Assembly (NCBI GenBank): GCA_964571695.1
Contig: CAZNDG010000002.1
Location: forward strand, 62,001 to 126,000
Length of the DNA stretch: 64,000 nt
Source: UBA8958 sp964571695
Lineage (GTDB): Bacteria; Desulfobacterota; Syntrophia; Syntrophales; UBA8958
Direction: 5' to 3'
Of this stretch, positions 24,336 to 32,934 are shown one piece after another. Under the pieces are notes generated by a model. The model did no database searches and was not told where the DNA came from. It saw only the letters and a list, made by a program, of their open reading frames with translations. Every line of letters starts with the position of its first letter. Position 1 is the first letter of the stretch. A program made the position numbers and the translations under genes.

Positions 24336-26306
24336 ATGGCAGAAGAGAAGGTTCAGTTGAAAGAGGTTTATCCCGTACCGGAGAAGGTCAAGAAGATGGC
24401 CTTCATCAGCGGCCGGGAAGCCTACGACAAGCTCTGGAAGCGTTCCATTGAAGATCCGAACGGCTTCTGGTCAGAGATTGCCAAAGAGTATGTAGAATGG
24501 TTCAAGCCCTTCGACAAGGTCATGGACTACAACTTCGATATCAAGAAGGGCGATATCTATGTGAAGTTCTTCGAGGGCGGGAAGCTGAACGTTTCCTACA
24601 ACTGCCTCGACAAGAACCTCAAGACCCGGGCCAACAAGGTCGCCATCCAGTGGGAAGGCAACGAACCCGGCGAAGACCGGGCCCTCACCTATCAGCAGAT
24701 GTACGAGGAAGTCTGCAAATTCGCCAATGTCCTCAAGAGTCTGGGAGTCCAGAAGGGCGACCGCGTCTGCCTCTATCTTCCCATGATCCCCGAACTGGCC
24801 ATCAGCATGCTGGCCTGCACCCGCATCGGCGCCATCCACAGCATCGTCTTCGGTGGTTTCAGCTCCGACTCCTTAAGAGACAGGCTCCAGGATTCTACCG
24901 CCAAGGTGCTGGTCACCTGCGACGGGACCTTCCGGGGCGCCAAGGCCGTTCCCCAGAAGGACAGCGCCGACGCCGCCGTCGCCGAGAGCCCCTCGGTGGA
25001 AAAGATGATCGTCGTGCGGCGCGTGGGCGACAAGATCAAGTGTAACTTCAAGGCCGGGCGCGACCTCTGGTGGGATGAAGCGATGGCCAAGGCCTCCGCG
25101 GATTGCCCCCCCGAATGGATGGACGCGGAAGACCCCCTCTTTATCCTCTATACCTCCGGCTCCACGGGCAAACCCAAGGGCGTTGTCCATACCACCGGCG
25201 GCTATCTCACCTTTGTCGCCTACACCCACAAGATGATCTTCGATTACCATGAAGAGGACATCTACTGGTGTACCGCCGACATCGGCTGGGTAACGGGACA
25301 TTCCTACATCGTCTATGGTCCGCTTTGCAACGGCGCCACTTCGGTCATGTTTGAAGGCGTGCCCAACTATCCCGATATGAGCCGCTTCTGGAAGACCGTG
25401 GAGAAGTACAAGGTCAACATCTTCTACACAGCCCCCACGGCCATCCGCGCCATCGCCAAAGAGGGCAACGAATGGGTGAAGAAGGCGGACATCTCCACGC
25501 TCCGCATCCTTGGCACCGTCGGCGAGCCCATCAACCCCGAAGCCTGGAACTGGTACTACAACGTCATCGGCCGCGGCGAATGCCCCATCGTCGATACGTG
25601 GTGGCAGACCGAAACGGGCGGCATCCTCATTACCCCCCTGCCCGGCGCCATCGACATCAAACCCGGCATGGCGACCGTGCCCTTCATGGGCGTCTGGCCC
25701 GTCCTCGTCGATGACGAAGGCAAGGAATTCACCGAGACGGTGGCCTCCGGCGCCCTCTGCATCAAGGTTCCCTGGCCGGGCATCATGCGAGGCGTCTATG
25801 GCGATCCCAAGCGTTTCCAGGAGACCTACTTCGAGCAGTTCCCCGGCTACTATGTAACGGGCGACGGCTGCCGCAGAGACAAGGACGGTTACTATCAGAT
25901 CACCGGCCGTATCGACGACGTCATCAACGTCTCCGGTCACCGCATGGGAACGGCGGAAGTGGAAAGCGCCCTCGTGGCCCATGCCAAGGTCGCGGAAGCC
26001 GCCGTCGTCGGTTATCCCCACGAAGTTAAAGGCCAGTCGATTTACGCCTATGTCACCCTGAAGAGCGGCATCGCCAAGAGCGACGACCTGAAGAAGGAAC
26101 TCGTCGCCCATGTCCGGACCCTCATCGGGCCCATCGCCACCCCGGAGAAGATCCAGTGGGCCGACGGTCTGCCCAAGACCCGGAGCGGCAAGATCATGCG
26201 CAGGATCCTGAAGAAGGTGGCCGCGGGCGACATTGGCGACCTCGGCGACACCACCACCCTGGCCGATCCTTCCGTGGTTGACGACATCGTGAAGAACCGG
26301 CAGTAA
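24336..26306 (+). CDS. acs: acetyl-CoA synthetase (AMP-forming)
   Basis: Makes acetyl-CoA from acetate, ATP and CoA; in Syntrophus-type organisms the same enzyme class is thought to run in reverse to form ATP from acetyl-CoA, AMP and PPi. ATG preceded by AGGGAGGTAACAAAAC. Motifs: LYTSGSTGKPKGVVHTTGG (P-loop), the DTWWQTETGG block with the Trp that restricts the acyl pocket to acetate, YYVTGDGCRRDKDGYY, and PKTRSGKIMRRILKK with the catalytic Lys. 656 residues, exactly the family length. Followed by a hairpin and etfBA in the same direction. Confidence 0.95.
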   Translation: MAEEKVQLKEVYPVPEKVKKMAFISGREAYDKLWKRSIEDPNGFWSEIAKEYVEWFKPFDKVMDYNFDIKKGDIYVKFFEGGKLNVSYNCLDKNLKTRANKVAIQWEGNEPGEDRALTYQQMYEEVCKFANVLKSLGVQKGDRVCLYLPMIPELAISMLACTRIGAIHSIVFGGFSSDSLRDRLQDSTAKVLVTCDGTFRGAKAVPQKDSADAAVAESPSVEKMIVVRRVGDKIKCNFKAGRDLWWDEAMAKASADCPPEWMDAEDPLFILYTSGSTGKPKGVVHTTGGYLTFVAYTHKMIFDYHEEDIYWCTADIGWVTGHSYIVYGPLCNGATSVMFEGVPNYPDMSRFWKTVEKYKVNIFYTAPTAIRAIAKEGNEWVKKADISTLRILGTVGEPINPEAWNWYYNVIGRGECPIVDTWWQTETGGILITPLPGAIDIKPGMATVPFMGVWPVLVDDEGKEFTETVASGALCIKVPWPGIMRGVYGDPKRFQETYFEQFPGYYVTGDGCRRDKDGYYQITGRIDDVINVSGHRMGTAEVESALVAHAKVAEAAVVGYPHEVKGQSIYAYVTLKSGIAKSDDLKKELVAHVRTLIGPIATPEKIQWADGLPKTRSGKIMRRILKKVAAGDIGDLGDTTTLADPSVVDDIVKNRQ

Positions 26307-26331
26307 AAACTTTATAAAGTAAAGGCTTTAG

Positions 26332-26371
26332 TTTCCCCGCCTCCGACCCCGGTGGTCAGGGGGCGGGGAAA
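26332..26371 (+). terminator. hairpin after acs
   Basis: TTTCCCCGCC and GGCGGGGAAA pair as a 10-bp stem; the 20-nt loop holds an inner GACC/GGTC pair. It begins 26 bp after the acs stop. The following bases (TTCGG) give little U-tract. Confidence 0.6.
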
Positions 26372-26461
26372 TTCGGTTGCCGCGATCCTAATAAATCTGA
26401 CATCAATTATCTGACCGATGTGCCCGGCGACGCCGGGCGTCGGTTCGGGAAGGAGGACAAT

Positions 26462-27235
26462 GTGAATATTGTTGCATGTGTAAAGCAGGTTCCGGATACG
26501 GAAGCCCAGATCAAGGTCAAAGGTGACGGATCTGGCATCGAAGAGGGCGGCATCAAATGGGTCATGAACCCCTATGATGAATTTGGCGTCGAAGAGGCCC
26601 TGAAGCTGAAAGAGAAACTCGGCGGCGACGTGACTATCGTTTCCGTAGGTCCGGCCCGGTCCATGGAAACGGTGCGCACCGCTCTGGCCATGGGGGCCGA
26701 AAAGGGCATCCAGATAGATGATCCCGCCCTCAACAACGCCGATGCCTATGCCACGGCCGAAGCCCTGGCGGCGGCCATCAAAGGCATCCCCCACGACATC
26801 ATCTTCTGTGGTCAGCGGGCCATCGACGATGACTCCGCCCAGGTAGGTTCCATCCTGGCCGAACTCCTCGGCATCCCCCAAGTGACCTTCGTGACGAAGT
26901 TGGAGATAAACGGGACCGCTGTGAAGGCCACCCGGCCCATCGAAGGGGCGTCCGTGGTCATCGAGACCTCCCTGCCCTGCGTCATTACGGCCACCAAGGG
27001 TTTGAACGAACCCCGCTATGCATCGCTGCCCGGCATCATGAAGGCTAAGAAGAAACCCGTGGACATCAAGAAGGCGGCCGATCTCGGCGTCTCCGGCGCC
27101 TCGAAATCCAAAGTGGCCAAGTTCGCTCCGCCCCCCGCGCGTCCCCCCGGAAAGATTCTCTGTGCGGACGACACGCCGGAAGGAAAAGCGGCCGAGCTGG
27201 CGAAACTCCTTCGGGAAGAGGCGAAGGTTATCTAA
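26462..27235 (+). CDS. etfB: electron transfer flavoprotein beta subunit
   Basis: Small ETF subunit binding AMP and docking to acyl-CoA dehydrogenases. GTG start at 26462 with AGGAGGACAAT upstream, giving MNIVACVKQVPDTEAQIKV, the standard beginning; an ATG 42 bases earlier was rejected. Blocks: NPYDEFGVEEALKLKE, GAEKGIQI, DIIFCGQRAIDDDSAQVG, and LPCVITATKGLNEPRYASLP (the ETF-beta signature). 257 residues. 30 bp before etfA, so one operon. Electrons from fatty acyl-CoA oxidation pass through this protein to the EMO-type membrane protein downstream. Confidence 0.95.
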   Translation: MNIVACVKQVPDTEAQIKVKGDGSGIEEGGIKWVMNPYDEFGVEEALKLKEKLGGDVTIVSVGPARSMETVRTALAMGAEKGIQIDDPALNNADAYATAEALAAAIKGIPHDIIFCGQRAIDDDSAQVGSILAELLGIPQVTFVTKLEINGTAVKATRPIEGASVVIETSLPCVITATKGLNEPRYASLPGIMKAKKKPVDIKKAADLGVSGASKSKVAKFAPPPARPPGKILCADDTPEGKAAELAKLLREEAKVI

Positions 27236-27265
27236 ATTATCTAATGAACACGGAGGAATGAGAAG

Positions 27266-28237
27266 ATGGCAAAAGGTGTATGGATAGTAGCAGAACAGAG
27301 AGACGGCGCCCTGAGGAAGGTCAGCTTCGAACTGGCGAGCACGGCCAGGAAACTGGCGGATCAGCTTGGCGAAGAAGTCGGCGCCGTCCTGTGTGGTTCC
27401 GGTGTCGAGGCCATGGCCGCGGAGCTGGGAAAATACGGTGTGGATAAAGTCTATGTGGCGGATAATCCCGCCCTGGAACCCTATACGACGGACGCCCATG
27501 CCGCGGCGGTGGCGAAGGTCGTGAAAGAGAACGATCCGGCCATCCTGCTTTTGGCGGCTTCCGCGCAGGGCAAGGATCTGGCCCCGAGCGTAGTAGGCAA
27601 ACTGGCGACGGGAATGGCCACGGATTGTACCGACGTCAAGATCGACGGCGGCAAGCTGGTGGCCGTACGTCCCATGTATGCCGGCAAGTGCTTTGGCGAA
27701 GTGGTAGTCGATACGTTCCCCCAGATGGCCTCCCTGCGTCCTAACGTCTTCACGATCGTGGAGTGCGCCAAGGCGGGCGAGGTCGTAAAATTCGATGCCG
27801 GGTTGGGTGAAGCCAAGACCAAGGTGGTGGAAGTCCAGAAAGAGGCCTCCGGTAAGATCGACGTCGCCGAGGCGAACATCATCGTCTCCGGCGGGCGTGG
27901 TATGAAGGGTCCGGAAGGTTACGGAATCCTCGAGGAGCTGGCCGGGCTTCTTGGCGCCGCCGTCGGCGCATCCCGCGCGGCCGTGGATGCCGGTTGGCGT
28001 CCCCAGTCCGATCAGGTCGGCCAGACCGGCAAGGTCGTTTCCCCGAACCTCTATATAGCCTGTGGTATTTCCGGGGCCATCCAGCATCTCGCCGGGATGA
28101 GTTCCTCGAAGTACATCGTGGCCATCAACAAGGATGCCGAGGCGCCCATATTTGCCCGGGCCGATTACGGTGTCGTGGATGACCTCTTCAAGGTTGTGCC
28201 CGCGCTGACCCAGGAAGTGAAAAAGCTGTTGGCTTAA
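27266..28237 (+). CDS. etfA: electron transfer flavoprotein alpha subunit
   Basis: FAD-binding partner of EtfB. N-terminal domain begins GVWIVAEQRDGALRKVSFE. C-terminal FAD domain: IIVSGGRGMKGPEGYGILEE, GASRAAVDAGWRP, QVGQTGKVVSPNLYIACGIS and SGAIQHLAGMSSSKYIVAIN, in correct order. 323 residues, ATG with GGAGGAATGAGAAG upstream. No N-terminal ferredoxin domain, so this is a simple, non-bifurcating-looking ETF, though that is inferred from architecture only. Confidence 0.95.
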   Translation: MAKGVWIVAEQRDGALRKVSFELASTARKLADQLGEEVGAVLCGSGVEAMAAELGKYGVDKVYVADNPALEPYTTDAHAAAVAKVVKENDPAILLLAASAQGKDLAPSVVGKLATGMATDCTDVKIDGGKLVAVRPMYAGKCFGEVVVDTFPQMASLRPNVFTIVECAKAGEVVKFDAGLGEAKTKVVEVQKEASGKIDVAEANIIVSGGRGMKGPEGYGILEELAGLLGAAVGASRAAVDAGWRPQSDQVGQTGKVVSPNLYIACGISGAIQHLAGMSSSKYIVAINKDAEAPIFARADYGVVDDLFKVVPALTQEVKKLLA

Positions 28238-28244
28238 GAATCAA

Positions 28245-28279
28245 AACCGGGGACGCCCCCAAGGCGTTCCCGGTTTTTT
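28245..28279 (+). terminator. intrinsic terminator after etfA
   Basis: AACCGGGGACGCC, loop CCCAA, GGCGTTCCCGGTT, then TTTT. A 13-bp stem with one G-T wobble and a good U-tract, starting 8 bp after the etfA stop. It separates etfBA from the EMO-type gene, so read-through or a second promoter is needed. Confidence 0.88.
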
Positions 28280-28372
28280 CATGGTTGTACAACATATAAA
28301 TGTCGCGAGACTCTCGAATGCCGGTGGCGGGAAAAACGCTCGGGCCTTCCGGTCTCGAGTCAGGGAGGATAT

Positions 28373-30580
28373 ATGGAGCTATCTAATTTTTCGATCGGCC
28401 ATGAAGGGCGGGAGGTGTTCTGGAATGCCGAGCATTTCGAACCCATCCTCTTCGCCTTGACCTTTGTCGCCTTGGCCATCTTTGCCTATGGAGTGTATCG
28501 GCGATGGCTGATGTGGACGGCCATCGGCAAACCGGAAGACCGGTCGGACGACCGCAACGAACGAATCAAAACGCTTTTGAAGAACGGGTTGCTACAGCTA
28601 AAGACCTTGGCCGATCCTTATCCCGGCATCATGCATGCTTTGATATTTTTTGGATTCGTCGTGCTATTTTTCGGCGCTGCCTTCGATGCCACGGAATTTC
28701 ATGTGGCCGAGCCTTTAGGGGTCCCGTTCCTGGTCGGCAAGTTTTATCTGGTCTTTTCCTTCCTTATGGATCTCTTCGGACTGGCGGTGCTGGCCGGGGT
28801 CCTGATGGCTCTCGACCGCCGTTATCTGACCAAACCGGACCGCCTCGGCTACCGGGGAACGCCCGATAACACCGCGGATGACGCCATCGTCCTGCTTATA
28901 ATTGCCGGGATCATCGTTACGGGATTCATCATCGAGGCCCTGCGCATCCATGTTACCTGGCAGCAGACCCCTTGGGAGGTCTGGTCCTTTGCCGGCTGGA
29001 CCATCGCGAAGGCCTTCTCCGGCGTCGATGTCGGCGCCGCCAAGGCGATGCACAAGTGGACCTGGTGGATCCATACCGCCTTTGCCCTGAGCTTCATTGC
29101 CTACATCCCTTTTTCACGGCTCATGCATATCATTACCACCCCGGCGAATTACTTCATGGCGACCAGGAAACCTACAGGCTTTCTGGAGCCGATCAAGGAT
29201 TTCGAAAATGCCGAATCCTTCGGGGTGGGAACGATAGAGGAGTTTACCTGGAAGCAGATCTTCGATTCCGATGCCTGCACCCGGTGCGGGCGCTGCCAGG
29301 ACGGATGCCCGGCCTACCTGACCGGCAAGCCCCTGTCGCCTAAGAAACTGGTCCAGGACCTCAAGACCTACTGGCTGGAAAAGGCCCCCGCGGCCGTTGC
29401 CGCAAGGAAGGAACAACTGCTGGCCGACGGCGAGGACGGAGCGAAGATCCACCCGAAGCTGAAGGCCCTGTTCGGCTGGCTGAACAAACTGGACAAGGTG
29501 GTGGATGAAAACCTTCCCAAAGGTCCGGAACCGACGGAAAAGGCCATGGTCGGAGAGGTCATCGATCTCGACGAACTGTGGGCCTGCACCAACTGCATGT
29601 ACTGTATGGAGAACTGCTCCTCGTCTATCGAGCATGTGCCGAAGATCATCGGCATGCGGCAGTACAAGGTCCTCATGGAGGCCGATTTCGCCCCCGAACT
29701 GCAGTTGACATACAGGAACATGGAAAACAACTCCAACCCCTGGGGCGTTGGTTCTCATCTCCGCGCCGACTGGGCGAAGGAACTGGGAGTGAAGACCCTG
29801 GCGGAGGATCCCAACGTGGAGTATATGTTCTACGTTGGTTGCGCCGGTTCCTTCGACGACCGGGGGAAGAAGATATCCGTGGCCCTGGCCAAGATCCTCA
29901 AGACCGCTGGAGTCAGCTTCGGAATCCTCGGTACGGAGGAGAGCTGCTGTGGCGATTCAGCCATGCGGGGCGGTAACGAGTATCTCTATCAGACCATGGC
30001 CCAGGCCAATATCGAGGTGATGAACGGCTATGGGGTGAAGAAGGTCATTTGCACCTGTCCCCACGGCTATAACGCCCTGAAGAAGGATTACCCGAATTTC
30101 GGCGGCAATTTCGAGGTTTATCACCATACCGAGATCATTGCGGATCTCATTGACAAGGGAAAGATCAAGATCAAGGTTCCCGTGGATGATGTCCGCTTTA
30201 CCTATCACGATTCCTGCTTCCTGGGCCGTTACAATCAGGTCTATGACCAGCCCCGGAAGATCATCAAGGCCATCCCCGGGGCACGCCTCGTCGAAATGGA
30301 ACGGAATCATGAGAAGAGCTTCTGCTGCGGCGCCGGCGGCGCCCGCATGTGGATGGAAGAGCACGGCGACCGAATCAACGACGCCCGGGCCAAGCAGGCC
30401 ATTGCCGTGGGAGCCAAGACCATTGCCGTCGGCTGTCCCTTCTGCCTGACCATGATGAGCGACGGCTTGAAGTTCCACGGCAAGGAAGAGGAAATCGTGG
30501 CCCTGGATCTGGCGGAAATCGTCTGGAAGGCCATGGGCCTCGAAGCGGAGCCCGAGCCGGTTGAAGTCTGCCAGGCCTAA
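28373..30580 (+). CDS. ETF:menaquinone oxidoreductase-type membrane FeS/cytochrome b protein (EMO-like)
   Basis: Three parts: an N-terminal NarI-like membrane domain (residues about 1-265) with several hydrophobic segments and His residues such as HALIFFGFVVLFF and EFHVAEP able to bind heme b; two [4Fe-4S] motifs, CTRCGRCQDGCPA (about 303) and CTNCMYCMENCSS (about 404); and a C-terminal heterodisulfide reductase-like CCG domain with ESCCGDSAMRGG and SFCCGAGGARMW. ATG with AGGGAGGATAT. 735 residues. Immediately downstream of etfBA, it fits the role of passing ETF electrons to menaquinone, uphill in syntrophs. Confidence 0.9.
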   Translation: MELSNFSIGHEGREVFWNAEHFEPILFALTFVALAIFAYGVYRRWLMWTAIGKPEDRSDDRNERIKTLLKNGLLQLKTLADPYPGIMHALIFFGFVVLFFGAAFDATEFHVAEPLGVPFLVGKFYLVFSFLMDLFGLAVLAGVLMALDRRYLTKPDRLGYRGTPDNTADDAIVLLIIAGIIVTGFIIEALRIHVTWQQTPWEVWSFAGWTIAKAFSGVDVGAAKAMHKWTWWIHTAFALSFIAYIPFSRLMHIITTPANYFMATRKPTGFLEPIKDFENAESFGVGTIEEFTWKQIFDSDACTRCGRCQDGCPAYLTGKPLSPKKLVQDLKTYWLEKAPAAVAARKEQLLADGEDGAKIHPKLKALFGWLNKLDKVVDENLPKGPEPTEKAMVGEVIDLDELWACTNCMYCMENCSSSIEHVPKIIGMRQYKVLMEADFAPELQLTYRNMENNSNPWGVGSHLRADWAKELGVKTLAEDPNVEYMFYVGCAGSFDDRGKKISVALAKILKTAGVSFGILGTEESCCGDSAMRGGNEYLYQTMAQANIEVMNGYGVKKVICTCPHGYNALKKDYPNFGGNFEVYHHTEIIADLIDKGKIKIKVPVDDVRFTYHDSCFLGRYNQVYDQPRKIIKAIPGARLVEMERNHEKSFCCGAGGARMWMEEHGDRINDARAKQAIAVGAKTIAVGCPFCLTMMSDGLKFHGKEEEIVALDLAEIVWKAMGLEAEPEPVEVCQA

Positions 30581-30640
30581 ACGGCGGGAAAAAAACGTTG
30601 TCCGTCCTTCGTTTGGCGACGGTTATAATTTGAAGCAAAG

Positions 30641-30686
30641 GAGCCCCGGATCGTTATGATCAAATGATCCGGGGCTCTTCTTTTAT
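30641..30686 (+). terminator. terminator after the EMO-like gene
   Basis: GAGCCCCGGATC and GATCCGGGGCTC pair as a 12-bp perfect stem with a 13-nt loop, followed by TTCTTTTAT. Located 61 bp after the stop codon. Confidence 0.85.
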
Positions 30687-30726
30687 CCATGCCGTGGGAT
30701 GTTTAGTTTTAGCCGTTATGATATGG

Positions 30727-30945
30727 CTAAAACAGCTTTACCAGGGCCGCGATCCACTTGATAATTTCCGCCTTGGCATCGGCAAGGGCAATCTTTACTT
30801 CATCGATATCTGCTTTTGTGGCCAGACCAACCCCACGTATCTCTTTCATAATCTCTACCTGAGCTTCCGCCTGTTCTTCCGTGAAGCCCACCGCCTTCAT
30901 CTTTATTACGAAGGCAAGGGTGTCAAACGTTATTGACGATGACAT
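30727..30945 (-). CDS. DUF1640-like small coiled-coil protein
   Basis: 72 residues. Begins MSSSITFDTLAFVIKMKAVG, then an amphipathic helix (FTEEQAEAQVEIMKEI) and LATKADIDEVK, ending in a hydrophobic tail IIKWIAALVKLF that could be a membrane anchor. AAAAGGGG is well placed before the ATG. This architecture matches bacterial DUF1640/CCDC90-type proteins, many of which are short in this lineage and occur as scattered paralogs; a broken copy lies at 21234-21555. No function is established for the bacterial proteins. An inverted GTGTAA/TTACAC pair lies 20-45 bp upstream. Confidence 0.75.
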   Translation of the reverse strand: MSSSITFDTLAFVIKMKAVGFTEEQAEAQVEIMKEIRGVGLATKADIDEVKIALADAKAEIIKWIAALVKLF

Positions 30946-31155
30946 ATTTACCCCTTTTCAAGTTAGTGTAAGCGAAAAGTGCATTACACGAATATAAATG
31001 CGGTTTCAATAATAATTCCCATTTCCACCATTTCTGTGTTATAAACAAGTTCACGAACAATGATGACATCATAAAGAGGCAACAATGAAGGATGAAAGTG
31101 TAAACACGGGAGTTTGGCAGGGACAAAAAATTTTCCTGAAAGGAGTGTGAAGTAT

Positions 31156-32850
31156 ATGGCGGATGAAAGCATCTATATGAAAAAACCATGGTTGAAGTCC
31201 TACGAAAAGGGCGTGCCGGAAACGTTGAATTACGAAGATATCTGCATGTCCGAAATCCTCGACCGGACGGCAAAACAGTTTTCGGAGCGGCCGGCCTTGA
31301 TATTTCAGGGGACAACGATCAAGTTCCGGGAATTGAAGGACATGGTGGACAGATTCGCGACCTGCCTTAACGACTTCGGCGTCAAAAAGGGGGATGCAGT
31401 AGCCATTCTCCTACCCAATATCATCCCCTGCGTAGCGGCCTATTTCGCCATTCTGAAGATCGGCGCCCTGGCCGTCATGAACAACCCCCTCTATTCCGAT
31501 CCTGAGCTGGAACACCAGTTCAACGATTCCGGATCAAAGGTATTGATTACTCTCGACGTATTGGCGCCCAGGATGATCGCCCTCCGCCCGAAGACCAAGA
31601 TCAAGCAGATCGTTTATACCTGTATCGGCGATTATCTGCCGGCACTGAAGAGGGTCCTGGGGCGATGGCTGAAGAAATATCCTTTTGCCGATGTCCCGGC
31701 CACGGCCGATGTCTATGCCTGGAAGGATTGTCTGGCCAAGTATCCCCCGAATCCACCGGCGGTAAAGAACAACTTCGACGACGTGGCCATGTACCAGTAC
31801 ACGGGCGGAACGACCGGGGTCTCCAAGGGCGTTATGCTGACCCATGCCAACCTGAGCAAGCAGGTCCAGCAGGCCTGCGCCTGGTTCCCCAAGTTTGCCA
31901 AAGGCGAGGAGATCATGCTGGGGGCGCTGCCCTATTTTCATGTCTTCGGTCTCTCCGTCTCCATGAATTTTGCCATTTTTATGGGCTGGTCGCAGGTTCT
32001 CATCCCCCGTCCCCAGCCTGAGCCACTCCTCGAGGCGATCCGCAATTTCCGCCCCACCTTCGCCCCGCTGGTGCCGACGATGTACATCGGGATGCTCAAC
32101 CATCCGGACCTGAAGAAGACCGACATGAGCTGCATCAAGGGGGCCTTCTCCGGGAGCGCGCCGCTGCCCGTGGAGGTGATACACTCCTTTGAAAAGGCCA
32201 CCGGTGCCGTTATCGTCGAAGGCTTCGGCATGACGGAAACGACGCCGGTCACCCACGTGAATCCCTTTGCCGGCGGCGCCCGCAAGGTGGGGAGCATCGG
32301 TGTCCCCATCTCGGATACCCTGTGCCGCATCGTCGATCTGGATAACGGGACCACGGACATGCCCATCGGACAGCCGGGAGAGTTGATCGTGAAGGGTCCC
32401 CAGGTCATGAAGGGCTACAAGGGCAAGCCGGAGGAAACCGCCGCCTGTCTGAAAGACGGTTGGATGTACACCGGCGACATCGCCACCATGGACGAAGATG
32501 GATACTTCTACATTGTGGACCGCAAAAAGGACATGATAATATCCGGCGGCTACAATGTCTATCCTCGCGATATAGATGAGGTTTACTATGAGCATCCCAA
32601 AGTTCAGGAGGCCTGCTCCATCGGTATCCCCGATGCCAAGCGCGGAGAAAACGTCAAACTTTTCGTGGTCTTGAAGGAAGGGGAGACGGCTACCCAGGAA
32701 GAGCTGATCGAATACGGGAAGACAAAGCTTGCCGCCTACAAGCTGCCGTCTGAAGTGGAATTCCGCAAGGAACTGCCCAAGACCAATGTGGGCAAGATCC
32801 TCCGGAAGCAGCTCCGGGCCGAGGAGATGGAGAAAAGGAAGAAACAATGA
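31156..32850 (+). CDS. long-chain fatty acid--CoA ligase (FadD-type)
   Basis: Activates fatty acids for beta-oxidation. ATG at 31156 with AAAGGAGTG upstream; 14 codons of open frame before it lack a site. Motifs: YQYTGGTTGVSKGVMLTHAN, EGFGMTETTPVTHVNP, WMYTGDIATMDEDGYFYI, DRKKDMIISGGYNVYPRDID and PKTNVGKILRKQLR with the catalytic Lys. 564 residues, typical of FadD. Its 3' end faces another ligase-like gene across a bidirectional terminator. Proximity to etfBA and EMO supports a fatty acid degradation role. Confidence 0.92.
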   Translation: MADESIYMKKPWLKSYEKGVPETLNYEDICMSEILDRTAKQFSERPALIFQGTTIKFRELKDMVDRFATCLNDFGVKKGDAVAILLPNIIPCVAAYFAILKIGALAVMNNPLYSDPELEHQFNDSGSKVLITLDVLAPRMIALRPKTKIKQIVYTCIGDYLPALKRVLGRWLKKYPFADVPATADVYAWKDCLAKYPPNPPAVKNNFDDVAMYQYTGGTTGVSKGVMLTHANLSKQVQQACAWFPKFAKGEEIMLGALPYFHVFGLSVSMNFAIFMGWSQVLIPRPQPEPLLEAIRNFRPTFAPLVPTMYIGMLNHPDLKKTDMSCIKGAFSGSAPLPVEVIHSFEKATGAVIVEGFGMTETTPVTHVNPFAGGARKVGSIGVPISDTLCRIVDLDNGTTDMPIGQPGELIVKGPQVMKGYKGKPEETAACLKDGWMYTGDIATMDEDGYFYIVDRKKDMIISGGYNVYPRDIDEVYYEHPKVQEACSIGIPDAKRGENVKLFVVLKEGETATQEELIEYGKTKLAAYKLPSEVEFRKELPKTNVGKILRKQLRAEEMEKRKKQ

Positions 32851-32892
32851 AGGGTGGATGATGAACGGTTGGAAGTGAAAGATTGAAAAGTT

Positions 32893-32928
32893 AAGGGGGG
32901 CAGACCTGATAAGGGCCGCGCCCCCCTT
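32893..32928. terminator. bidirectional terminator between two convergent ligase genes
   Basis: AAGGGGGGC and GCCCCCCTT form a 9-bp stem with an 18-nt loop. ATTGTTTT follows on the plus strand and AACTTTTC on the minus strand, so it can serve both converging genes. Confidence 0.7.
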
Positions 32929-32934
32929 ATTGTT

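Noticed and set aside
26312..28087. Long minus-strand frame opposite etfBA
   Set aside because: Shadow ORF; the plus-strand ETF genes are certain and this product has no domain.
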